From CAIVAT01 sp037133475 (GTDB lineage Bacteria > Bacteroidota > Bacteroidia > Bacteroidales > FEN-979): 64,000 bases of DNA. Shown here one piece after another: positions 8,868 to 18,877 of the stretch (positions are counted from its first letter, which is position 1; each line of letters starts with the position of its first letter). The DNA lies in contig JBAXOB010000018.1 in the NCBI GenBank assembly GCA_037133475.1, positions 1 through 64,000 of the forward strand, given 5' to 3'. The notes below the pieces were generated by a model that saw nothing but the letters and a program-made list of their open reading frames with translations, made no database searches and was not told the origin of the DNA. A program made the translations under genes and the position numbers.

Positions 8868-10103
8868 ATGCCAAACCGCGGATTTAACACCAAAGCCATT
8901 CATGCCGGTAAGTCTGATTTTCTGCCTGATTCCATGTCGGTACCGATCTACCAGTCGGTTGCCTATCCCTATCTCGATGCACAGGAGGCTGCGGCCATTT
9001 TTACCGGGGAGAAGCCCGGGTTTACCTATGGCCGGTGGGATAATCCTACGGTTCAGGTGTTTGAAAACAGGATGGCTGCCCTGGAAAATACAGAGGGAGC
9101 CATCGCCGCTGCTTCGGGAATGTCGGCAATCTTTTTACTGACCCATCACCTGGTGGGGCCGGGCGAGGAGGTGGTCTCCTCCAACCGCGTATATGGCGGC
9201 ACTTTTGGACTTTTTAATGCAGGCCTGCCGAAGATGGGGGCCAAAACAAACTGGGTTACCACGCCTGAATCCATCGAGGCATGGGAGGCTGCCATTACGC
9301 CGCAGACCCGGTTTCTGTTCGTTGAAACCCCCAGCAATCCATCCCTGTTTATAGCCGATATCCCGGCGCTGGCTGCCCTAGCCAAGTCAAAGAAGCTGCC
9401 ACTGGTCGTCGACAATACCATTGCCACCCCCGCCCTGCAGCAACCCATCCTGCTCGGCGCCGATATCGTGGTTCATTCCACCACCAAATACATCTGCGGC
9501 AATGCCACCAGCCTTGGCGGAATTATCTGCGGACCCAAAGCGCTGGTCGAGGGGATCCGGCAGAACGGGATACGTTATCTCGGCCCGGCAATGGCCCCCT
9601 TCAATGCATGGCTCAGCATCAACGGACTTGAAACGCTGTCCCTGCGCATGGAACGCCATTGCCAGAATGCCCAGGCAGTCGCTGCCTATCTTGAATCGCA
9701 TCCAAAGGTTAACTTTGTGAATTATCCCGGACTTGAATCAAACAAATACCATAAAATGATCAAACCCCAGATGAAAGGATGCGGATCCCTGATGTCGTTC
9801 GAACTTGACGGAACCTACGAACAGGCCACCCGGTTCATCGATGCCCTGAGGATACTGACCCATGCCACCCACCTGGGAACCTGCCGGTCGATCGTGACCC
9901 ATCCTGCCTCGACCACCCATTCGGCCATGGGAGAGGTGGAGATGCGCAAAGCAGGGATATCTCCCTCGATGATCCGCTTCTCCATTGGCATCGAAGATGA
10001 AAAAGATCTGATTGCCGACCTGGCACAGGCTTTCGAAAAGGTAAACAGTGATCCGAAGGTCAGGGAGGACTTTTCCACAGGAAAGTTTCCGCAGGCGTAC
10101 TGA
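8868..10103 (+). CDS. Cystathionine gamma-synthase/homoserine sulfhydrylase-family PLP enzyme
   Basis: A 411-residue trans-sulfuration enzyme. The start matches the family (GFNTKAIHAG, then PIYQSVAYPY). Further motifs: TYGRWDNPTVQVFE and AAASGMSAIF (PLP phosphate binding), RVYGGTFGLF (stacking Tyr), VVDNTIATPALQQP, and the Schiff-base lysine in VHSTTKYICGNATSLGG. The C-terminal RFSIGIEDEKDLIADL is the substrate-binding region. Members act on O-acyl-homoserine with cysteine or sulfide, or cleave cystathionine or methionine; motifs do not settle which. Lying just before thrC, which uses the same homoserine branch, makes an O-acylhomoserine enzyme the more likely reading. The start is set by a strong ribosome-binding site. 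Confidence 0.87.
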   Translation: MPNRGFNTKAIHAGKSDFLPDSMSVPIYQSVAYPYLDAQEAAAIFTGEKPGFTYGRWDNPTVQVFENRMAALENTEGAIAAASGMSAIFLLTHHLVGPGEEVVSSNRVYGGTFGLFNAGLPKMGAKTNWVTTPESIEAWEAAITPQTRFLFVETPSNPSLFIADIPALAALAKSKKLPLVVDNTIATPALQQPILLGADIVVHSTTKYICGNATSLGGIICGPKALVEGIRQNGIRYLGPAMAPFNAWLSINGLETLSLRMERHCQNAQAVAAYLESHPKVNFVNYPGLESNKYHKMIKPQMKGCGSLMSFELDGTYEQATRFIDALRILTHATHLGTCRSIVTHPASTTHSAMGEVEMRKAGISPSMIRFSIGIEDEKDLIADLAQAFEKVNSDPKVREDFSTGKFPQAY

Positions 10104-10141
10104 CCGGGAGAAATTTCTTCCCGGAAAATCAAAATAACGCA

Positions 10142-10149
10142 TACATTTG
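10142..10149 (+). promoter_or_regulatory. Candidate -7 box upstream of thrC
   Basis: TACATTTG fits TAnnTTTG and ends 21 bases before the thrC ATG. No TTG at the proper distance is present. A small hairpin at 10104-10124 just upstream could end the preceding transcript, but no T-run follows it. Confidence 0.4.
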
Positions 10150-10170
10150 GAAATGGTTAATTAATCCATC

Positions 10171-11535
10171 ATGCACTATTATTCCACAAATCACAAGTCC
10201 GGCAAGGTTACCTTCAGCCAGGCGCTGATCAGGGGCCAGGCGCCGGACAAGGGGCTTTACCTGCCCGAAACGGTACCGCTTCTTCCAATGGAGACCATCC
10301 TGGGATTTACGGGTAAAAGCTATGAAGAGATCGCTTTTGAAGTGGCCCATCCCTTTCTTGCCGGCGAGATTGACGATTCAGTGCTGCGGCGGATCGTCGG
10401 AGAGGCATACAACTACGAGGTTCCCCTGGAGCACGTTGCCGGCCGGAAATATGTGATGCGCCTGGACCGGGGGCCGACTGCCTCGTTCAAGGATTTTGCA
10501 GCCAGGATGATGGGGAGGCTGATGCAGCATTATCTTTCCATTGAAAATAAAAAACTGCTGATCCTGACCGCCACTTCGGGAGATACCGGAAGCGCCGTGG
10601 CCAGCGCCTTCTATGGGCTGGAGAATATTGAACTTGTGGTGCTCTTCCCTCAATCGGAAGTCACCGGCAGGCAGCGAAAACAGATGACCACACTTGGGAA
10701 AAATGTCAGGGTCCTGGCCCTGGACGCCAAGTTTGACGATTGCCAGGCATTGGTCAAGCAGGCCTTTGCCGATCATGCACTTGACCACCTGGGACTGTCG
10801 TCGGCCAATTCGATCAATATCGGGCGGCTAGTGCCCCAGATAGTCTATTACTTTTATGCATTTGCCAAGCTGCGGCTGGAAAACCAGCCGGAAAAGGTCA
10901 TCTTTTCGGTTCCCTCCGGCAATTTCGGAGATATGATGGGGGGGATCCTGGCCATGAAGATGGGGCTGCCGGTCAGGAGACTGATCATCGCCACCAACGA
11001 GAATGATGAATTCCCGGCGTTTCTCTCTTCCGGGAAGTACAGGAAAATTGAGCCATCACGGAACTGCATTTCCAGCGCCATGAATGTGGGCCATCCCAGC
11101 AACCTTGCCCGTGTGATCGACCTGTATGGCGGCAATATGGATGAGAGCGGGATCATTCACCAGGCGGCGGATATGGAATTGCTCAGGAAAGAGCTTTATG
11201 CCATCAGCATTTCCGATACGCTGACCAGGGAAACCATCTGCCAGGCTTACCGGGATGATCACCTGCTGCTCGAACCTCACGGGGCTGTGGGCTGGGCCGG
11301 ACTGGCGGCTTTTCTCAGGGAATTTCCGGCATTCGACCATGAGAACCAGCTGTGCGTATCCCTTGAAACCGCCCATCCGGCAAAATTTCCCGAGGAGATT
11401 CATCGCCTGCTTGGCATTGTTCCGCACATACCGCCAAGCCTGGAGGGACTCGACGATAAACCTGAGAATTTCAGCGTTTTGCCGAATCAATACCGCGATT
11501 TCAGGGAGTACCTGCTGAAAATACAGGGTTCCTGA
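10171..11535 (+). CDS. thrC: Threonine synthase
   Basis: ThrC converts O-phospho-L-homoserine to L-threonine and phosphate with PLP. The 454-residue protein has the typical start MHYYSTNHKSGKVTFSQA, the Schiff-base lysine in GPTASFKDFAARMM, the PLP phosphate loop TATSGDTGSAVASAF, and a second glycine-rich stretch in SVPSGNFGDMMGGILA. The C-terminal part LLEPHGAVGWAGLAAF and SLETAHPAKFPEEI is characteristic of this family and is part of the active site. thrH follows 58 bases downstream on the same strand, so phosphohomoserine formation and use may be co-expressed. No thrB or thrA is in the window. Confidence 0.96.
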   Translation: MHYYSTNHKSGKVTFSQALIRGQAPDKGLYLPETVPLLPMETILGFTGKSYEEIAFEVAHPFLAGEIDDSVLRRIVGEAYNYEVPLEHVAGRKYVMRLDRGPTASFKDFAARMMGRLMQHYLSIENKKLLILTATSGDTGSAVASAFYGLENIELVVLFPQSEVTGRQRKQMTTLGKNVRVLALDAKFDDCQALVKQAFADHALDHLGLSSANSINIGRLVPQIVYYFYAFAKLRLENQPEKVIFSVPSGNFGDMMGGILAMKMGLPVRRLIIATNENDEFPAFLSSGKYRKIEPSRNCISSAMNVGHPSNLARVIDLYGGNMDESGIIHQAADMELLRKELYAISISDTLTRETICQAYRDDHLLLEPHGAVGWAGLAAFLREFPAFDHENQLCVSLETAHPAKFPEEIHRLLGIVPHIPPSLEGLDDKPENFSVLPNQYRDFREYLLKIQGS

Positions 11536-11593
11536 AACGCATCATGTAACCATGAGAAATAGTATAAATGTTCATTAACAGAAATTCATCAGG

Positions 11594-12193
11594 ATGTATA
11601 TACTTTGTTCAGATCTGGAAGGGGTCTTCGTTCCCGAAGTGTGGATCAATGTTGCCGATAAAACAGGCATTGCCGAACTCCGCCGCACCACGCGCGATGA
11701 GCCCGACTATAACCTGCTCATGAGAAGCAGGATGAAGATCCTTGACCAGCATGGACTGAAACTGCACGATATCCAGGAGGTGATCGCGCGGATAGCTCCT
11801 TTGCCGGGGGCATTGGAATTTATTGCCTGGGTGAAGGAGCGCACCCAGCTGATCGTGGTTTCCGACACTTTTATCCAGTTTGCCGATCCGCTGATGAAGC
11901 AGCTTGGCAGGCCGACGTTGTTCTGCCACACCCTGGTGATGGACGAAACAAACCGGATCGTCGATTACAAGCTGCGCCAGCCCGACCCGAAACGAAAAAC
12001 CGTGGAGGCCCTGCAGGGACTGAAATACCAGGTTATCGCCATGGGCGATTCCTATAACGATATCAGCATGCTGAAACAGGCCGATGTGGGCATCCTTTTC
12101 AGGCCTCCCCAAAATGTCATCAGCGACTACCCTGAATTTCCTGTTGTTTCGGAATACAGCCAGCTGAAGGATATCCTCGGCCAATACATGTAA
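11594..12193 (+). CDS. thrH: ThrH: phosphoserine phosphatase / homoserine phosphotransferase
   Basis: A 199-residue HAD-superfamily enzyme. Motif I is SDLEGVFVPEVW (Asp nucleophile, with Glu in place of the second Asp, as is usual for ThrH), motif II is IVVSDTFIQFADP, the lysine of motif III lies in DPKRKTVEAL, and motif IV is MGDSYNDISML. ThrH, first described in Pseudomonas aeruginosa, hydrolyses phosphoserine and can pass the phosphate to homoserine, bypassing homoserine kinase ThrB. Placement directly after thrC supports a role in supplying phosphohomoserine. The sequence resembles ThrH closely in length and in its start, MYILCSDLEGVFVPEVW, rather than SerB. The physiological direction is inferred. 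Confidence 0.87.
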   Translation: MYILCSDLEGVFVPEVWINVADKTGIAELRRTTRDEPDYNLLMRSRMKILDQHGLKLHDIQEVIARIAPLPGALEFIAWVKERTQLIVVSDTFIQFADPLMKQLGRPTLFCHTLVMDETNRIVDYKLRQPDPKRKTVEALQGLKYQVIAMGDSYNDISMLKQADVGILFRPPQNVISDYPEFPVVSEYSQLKDILGQYM

Positions 12194-12250
12194 CATTCTT
12201 CAACAGCATTCCACACTTTTTTTTTATGCATCCCAAATCTGGTATCTCTT

Positions 12251-13015
12251 ATGGAATTTGTCTTTAATGAAAAAATCGTATTGATCACCGGGGCTTCCCG
12301 TGGTATCGGAAGAGCCACTGCCCTCTTGTTTGCCCAAAGCGGCGCCACCGTCGTGGTACATTGCCGTCGGGAGGCGGCGGCCGCGCTGGAAGTTGTACGT
12401 TCCCTGCCAGGGCAGGGCCACAGCCATATCCTGGCAGACCTGGCGAATCCTGATGAATTGCGGAAGATGGTGAGTGAGATCATCCGGGTATATGGCCGGA
12501 TCGACATCCTGGTGAATAATGCCGGGATTTTCAGGGAACAGGATATGACGGGGATTCCCGTGGAGGATTTCCTGGATAACTGGGAACAAACCATCCGCGT
12601 CAACCTTACCGGACCCGCCATCCTGTCGAACCTGGTTGCCCGTGAAATGATCAGGAGCGGAGGCGGAAGAGTAGTGAATGTCACCTCCCGCGGGGCATTC
12701 CGCGGGGAGCCGGCTGCGTGGGCCTATGGCGCCAGCAAGGCAGGATTGAATTCTGTCGGTCAAAGTATGGCCGTGGCCCTGGCAAAACACAAAATTTATG
12801 TATTTACCATCGCTCCCGGCTTTGTCGAAACGGAAATGTCGGGCCCCAGCATGGCGGGAGAATACAGGAAAGTTATTGAAAGCCAGAGCCCGCTGAATCG
12901 TGTTGCTCAACCATCCGAGATCGGCAGGGCCATCCTGATGCTGGCCGCCGACGGCATGGAATATATGACGGGCTGCATCCTCGATATGAATGGCGCCTCC
13001 TACCTGAGAAGCTGA
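12251..13015 (+). CDS. Short-chain dehydrogenase/reductase (FabG-like)
   Basis: A 254-residue classical SDR. The nucleotide-binding motif TGASRGIGRATALLF (TGxxxGxG) is at residues about 13-27, NNAGI follows mid-domain, the catalytic Ser lies in VVNVTSRGAF and the Tyr-x-x-x-Lys in YGASKAGLN. The CRR after TVVVH (VVHCRREAA) points to NADP(H) preference, since basic residues there bind the 2'-phosphate. The C-terminal SPLNRVAQPSEIGRAILML and GCILDMNGA are standard. The sequence reads like a 3-oxoacyl-ACP reductase but with no fatty-acid genes nearby the substrate cannot be assigned. It is the last plus-strand gene before the convergent Lrp gene. Confidence 0.88.
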   Translation: MEFVFNEKIVLITGASRGIGRATALLFAQSGATVVVHCRREAAAALEVVRSLPGQGHSHILADLANPDELRKMVSEIIRVYGRIDILVNNAGIFREQDMTGIPVEDFLDNWEQTIRVNLTGPAILSNLVAREMIRSGGGRVVNVTSRGAFRGEPAAWAYGASKAGLNSVGQSMAVALAKHKIYVFTIAPGFVETEMSGPSMAGEYRKVIESQSPLNRVAQPSEIGRAILMLAADGMEYMTGCILDMNGASYLRS

Positions 13016-13035
13016 TTACGCTTGACGTTCCATTG

Positions 13036-13503
13036 CTAGGATCCAACCTCCAGCTGCCTTTGAAATCCCGTCTCCAGGGAGATGAAGGTCTCGGTTGTCG
13101 TTACCTCCGGTATTGCCTGGATCTTGTCGGTGATAAGTTTCCGGAGATGCTCATTGTCCTTTGCATAAATCTTGACAAGCAGGGAATATTTGCCTGAAAC
13201 GTGATGACATTCAACGATTTCAGGGATTTGCTCAATTTTGCCGAATACCGTCGCATGGGTGCGCGTGGAGACCAGGTTGATCACCAGCCCGATAAAGGCG
13301 CAGGTACCATAACCGAGCCCCTTCGGATCCACGTTGAAATGGGAACCGGAAACCACCTTCCCGGCGACCATCTGGTTGACCCTTTGGTGGACCGCGGCGC
13401 CAGAGACATTGCATCTCCTGGCAATCTCGAGAAAGGGAATCCGTGCATCTTTGGTAAGGAAGGAGAGGATCTTCCGGTCCAGACTGTCAATTTTAAAGTT
13501 CAT
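13036..13503 (-). CDS. Lrp/AsnC family transcriptional regulator
   Basis: The 155-residue protein has the two-part Lrp layout. An N-terminal winged helix (LDRKILSFLTKDARIPFLEIARRCNVSGAAVHQRVNQM) is followed by a RAM ligand-binding domain from about residue 70 (CAFIGLVINL, EIVECHHVSGKYSLLVKIYA, EVTTTETFISLE). Such regulators form octamers and respond to amino acids. It is transcribed divergently from the methionine gamma-lyase-like gene, with 189 bases between them that hold a strong promoter and an AT-rich palindromic stretch; control of that neighbour, and of itself, is the natural inference. The effector is likely methionine, leucine or another sulfur amino acid, but this is not shown by sequence. 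Confidence 0.93.
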   Translation of the reverse strand: MNFKIDSLDRKILSFLTKDARIPFLEIARRCNVSGAAVHQRVNQMVAGKVVSGSHFNVDPKGLGYGTCAFIGLVINLVSTRTHATVFGKIEQIPEIVECHHVSGKYSLLVKIYAKDNEHLRKLITDKIQAIPEVTTTETFISLETGFQRQLEVGS

Positions 13504-13576
13504 GGGTGTTTTATCGGTTAATTTATTACAATATTCCGGGATAATGCCGGGATTACTTTCAAAAATAAAAAATATC

Positions 13577-13615
13577 GATCAATATATTTATAATATGTTA
13601 TTAAATATTGATATC
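13577..13615. promoter_or_regulatory. AT-rich imperfect palindrome, candidate Lrp operator
   Basis: The stretch holds two arms around a short AT-rich centre: GATCAATATATTTA (13577-13590) and TTAAATATTGATATC (13601-13615). The arms are near inverse complements (AATATTTA core with GATC/GATATC ends). The right arm covers the TTG box of the next gene's promoter, so a bound regulator would block or bend it. Lrp-type proteins favour such AT-rich sites, and the lrp gene is divergent here. The assignment is inferred. Confidence 0.45.
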
Positions 13616-13637
13616 CGTTGATGATATAGTAATTTTG
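13608..13637 (+). promoter_or_regulatory. Promoter of methionine gamma-lyase-like gene
   Basis: TTG (13608-13610), a 19-base spacer and TAATTTTG (13630-13637) give a full match to the Bacteroidota promoter consensus. The mRNA would begin near 13644, leaving a leader of about 49 bases before the ATG at 13693. Confidence 0.75.
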
Positions 13638-13692
13638 CGTCCTGAAAAGTTACATTTCGACATCAATAATCTGCTAAACTGAAATTTCTACT

Positions 13693-14883
13693 ATGAAAAA
13701 CGATCCTTCGACAAAAATTTTTGATCTGCTCCAATTCGGTGAATTTGGGGATGTCAATCCCTCCGTGTGCGATTCAGCCACCTTTACCTTTATGCAGGCC
13801 AAAACGATGATGGATACCTTTCACGGCGAGGCCGAGGGGTGCTTTCTCTATTCGCGTCACTGGAACCCTACCAACAAGTACCTGGCCGATGCACTCGCCG
13901 CCATGGAAGGAACTGAATCAGCCTGGGTTACCGCATCGGGCATGGCTGCCATCACCTGTTCGATCCTCCAGATCTGCAGCAGCGGCGACCATATTGTTTG
14001 CAGCCTTACCACTTACGGGGGTACCTTCGCCTTCCTGTTCAATTATGTGAAGAAGTTCAACATAGACGTGACCTTTGTCGACATTACGAATCTCGATCTC
14101 GTAAAACAGGCCATCCGCCCGGAAACCAAGATGATCTACACCGAAACCATGACCAATCCCCTGCTGGAGATCTCCGATATTCCCGCACTGGCGGCCATTG
14201 CCAATGAATACAATATCAAGCTGGTGGTTGACAACACCTTCACCCCCATGATCGTGGCGCCCCACAAAGCCGGTGCCCATGTGGTGGTTTACAGCATGAC
14301 GAAATTCATCAACGGGAAGAACGACTGTGTTGCCGGGGCTATCTGCGCATCCGCCGAATTCATCAATTCCCTGAGCGATGTGAATGCCGGCACTGCCATG
14401 TTGCTGGGGCCTGCGCTTGATCCGCTGCGTTCCTCAAGCATCCTGAAAAACCTGCATACGCTGCACATCCGGATGAAGCAGCACAGCATGAATGCCCTCT
14501 ACCTTGCCGAGAAATTCAAGGAGAACGGCGTGAAGATCATCTATCCCGGCCTGCCGGAAAACAAGGGACACAAAGTCCTGAAGAAGATGATGGAGCCGGG
14601 TTTCGGCTTCGGCGGGCTCATCGCCATCGATATGGAAACCGCTGAAAGGGCCGCACGGCTGATGGAGATGATGGAAAAGGCGGGTGTCGGTTACCTTGCC
14701 GTTAGCCTGGGCTATTTCAAGACCTTGTTCAGCAACTCCGGTAAAAGCACCTCCTCCGAAGTGCCCGAAGATATCCAGCGTGAAATGGGATTGTCGGAAG
14801 GGCTGGTTCGTTTTTCGGTCGGTCTTGACAACGACATCGAAAATTCCTGGAGGAAAATCAAAACCTGCCTCGACCAGATGTAA
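13693..14883 (+). CDS. Methionine gamma-lyase-like PLP enzyme (Cys/Met family)
   Basis: A 396-residue fold-type I PLP enzyme. Motifs: YSRHWNPTNKYLADALAAME and TASGMAAITC (PLP phosphate), LTTYGGTFAFLF (stacking Tyr), VVDNTFTPMIVAP, and the Schiff-base lysine in YSMTKFINGKNDCVAGA. The C-terminal LVRFSVGLDNDIENSW is the substrate carboxylate region. In anaerobic Bacteroidota such enzymes degrade methionine or cysteine to 2-oxoacid, ammonia and a thiol. Control by an adjacent Lrp regulator fits an amino-acid catabolic role better than biosynthesis. It is clearly distinct from the two paralogs upstream at 7298 and 8868, so the region holds three members of one superfamily. Exact substrate is not determined. 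Confidence 0.85.
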   Translation: MKNDPSTKIFDLLQFGEFGDVNPSVCDSATFTFMQAKTMMDTFHGEAEGCFLYSRHWNPTNKYLADALAAMEGTESAWVTASGMAAITCSILQICSSGDHIVCSLTTYGGTFAFLFNYVKKFNIDVTFVDITNLDLVKQAIRPETKMIYTETMTNPLLEISDIPALAAIANEYNIKLVVDNTFTPMIVAPHKAGAHVVVYSMTKFINGKNDCVAGAICASAEFINSLSDVNAGTAMLLGPALDPLRSSSILKNLHTLHIRMKQHSMNALYLAEKFKENGVKIIYPGLPENKGHKVLKKMMEPGFGFGGLIAIDMETAERAARLMEMMEKAGVGYLAVSLGYFKTLFSNSGKSTSSEVPEDIQREMGLSEGLVRFSVGLDNDIENSWRKIKTCLDQM

Positions 14884-14888
14884 AATTG

Positions 14889-14896
14889 TACTTTTG
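14889..14896 (+). promoter_or_regulatory. Candidate -7 box upstream of patatin-like gene
   Basis: TACTTTTG fits TAnnTTTG, 23 bases before the ATG. No TTG lies about 19 bases upstream, so support is limited to the -7 box; the gene might also be read from the preceding promoter. Confidence 0.4.
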
Positions 14897-14919
14897 CAGG
14901 AAAAGTAATACATCTCTTT

Positions 14920-15828
14920 ATGAAGCGAAATGCAATTTTTTTCCTGTCCTTTTTCCTGGTGCTGCTCATGGCGGGATGCACCAGGAAATTTATGGTAATC
15001 AACGATCCCCCTGGTATGCCGCCTGCCCGGAAACTGGCCCACGCCCCGCGCGTAGCCCTGGTGCTGGGCGGAGGCGCCTTCCGGGGGATCGCGCATGTGG
15101 GGGTGCTCAAAGTTTTCGAAGAGGAGAAGATTCCCATCGACCTGATCATCGGAACCAGCGCCGGGAGCCTGGTTGGCGCGATTTATGCCGACAATCCCCA
15201 CGTGGACAGCCTCTACCCCCTCATTAATGCAACGAAAATCAAGGATATCTTCGACTTTTCCCTTACCTGGTCCAAGCTGGGCTATGTTTCCGGAAGGAAA
15301 CTCCAGGGATTCGTAACTAAACATACCACGGCGAAGAACATCGAACAGACTCTAATTCCATTTGTGGCGATTGCTGCCGACCTTCAAAAGGGAGTGCCTG
15401 TTGTTTTGGCATCAGGCCCACTTGCCCCGGCGGTCAATGCATCCTGTGCCATCCCGGAGGTTTTCGTTCCTGTTAAGATGTACGGCAAGATCCTGGTCGA
15501 CGGGGGTGTCCTCAACAACCTTGCGGCAGATGTGGCACGTGAATACGGCGCCACGGTCATCATTGCCGTTGACGTTATGAATGATCTTGACACGTTGCCG
15601 GTGATCAGCAGCAGGTCGGCCGTTACCCGGCGCGTGGCTCAGATCAGCCTGCACCGGTTTGCCAGGGAACGTTCGGGAATGGCAGATATCCTGGTCATCC
15701 CTGATCTTAAAGGAATGCCTTACATCAGCGATAAATACAACCAGCCAATGTATGATGCCGGTATAAAAGCGGCACGCCTGATGATGCCCGAGATCAGGAA
15801 AATACTGGCGCAAAAAGGGATAAAGTAG
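14920..15828 (+). CDS. Patatin-like phospholipase lipoprotein
   Basis: The 302-residue protein begins with a lipoprotein signal peptide (FFLSFFLVLLMAGC, lipidated Cys20). The patatin domain has the oxyanion loop LGGGAFRGIAHVG (residues 49-61), the nucleophile motif GTSAG (Ser80) and the dyad Asp in VDGGVLNNLAA (near residue 192). Such enzymes hydrolyse acyl esters of phospholipids. Being a lipoprotein, it acts at the inner face of the outer membrane or in the periplasm; the residue after Cys is Thr, which does not signal inner-membrane retention by the E. coli rule. It ends 25 bases from the convergent gcvP stop. Substrate is inferred from the family only. Confidence 0.9.
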   Translation: MKRNAIFFLSFFLVLLMAGCTRKFMVINDPPGMPPARKLAHAPRVALVLGGGAFRGIAHVGVLKVFEEEKIPIDLIIGTSAGSLVGAIYADNPHVDSLYPLINATKIKDIFDFSLTWSKLGYVSGRKLQGFVTKHTTAKNIEQTLIPFVAIAADLQKGVPVVLASGPLAPAVNASCAIPEVFVPVKMYGKILVDGGVLNNLAADVAREYGATVIIAVDVMNDLDTLPVISSRSAVTRRVAQISLHRFARERSGMADILVIPDLKGMPYISDKYNQPMYDAGIKAARLMMPEIRKILAQKGIK

Positions 15829-15853
15829 TCAACCCTGCCGGTACCGATTTTTC

Positions 15854-18712
<2,859 letters not shown>

Positions 18713-18746
18713 AGGATGGGTTTTTTGAGGATTTCTGAACGATTCG

Positions 18747-18785
18747 CAAAAGTACCAAAACTTTGTGAAATTATAAACAAATATA
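18747..18785 (-). promoter_or_regulatory. Two tandem -7 boxes upstream of gcvP
   Basis: On the minus strand TATATTTG (18778-18785) and TACTTTTG (18747-18754) both fit TAnnTTTG, ending 65 and 34 bases before the gcvP ATG. A TTG exists 23 bases before the nearer one, slightly too far. One or both may be used. Confidence 0.4.
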
Positions 18786-18821
18786 GGACCTTCTGTCCAT
18801 TGCCGGCCACTGCATGGAAAG

Positions 18822-18856
18822 GAAAAAAAAAGCCGCCCCTGAACGTGGAGCGGCTT
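18822..18856 (-). terminator. Rho-independent terminator of the PKD/T9SS gene
   Basis: Reading the minus strand, a hairpin with stem AAGCCGC/GCGGCTT, extended by inner G-C pairs, is followed directly by a run of nine T. It lies 22 bases after the stop of the secreted PKD protein gene at 18878 and upstream of the gcvP promoter region, so it isolates the two units. Confidence 0.85.
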
Positions 18857-18877
18857 GAAGTACTTAGGCTAACCTGA

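Noticed and set aside
10104..10124. Hairpin after the second Cys/Met PLP gene considered as a terminator.
   Set aside because: The stem is only about 6-7 bp and no T-run follows on the plus strand.
14434..15324. A 296-codon minus-strand open frame across the gamma-lyase-like and patatin genes.
   Set aside because: It overlaps two well-supported genes and its translation has a composition expected of an antisense frame (many His, Gly, Pro) with no domain.
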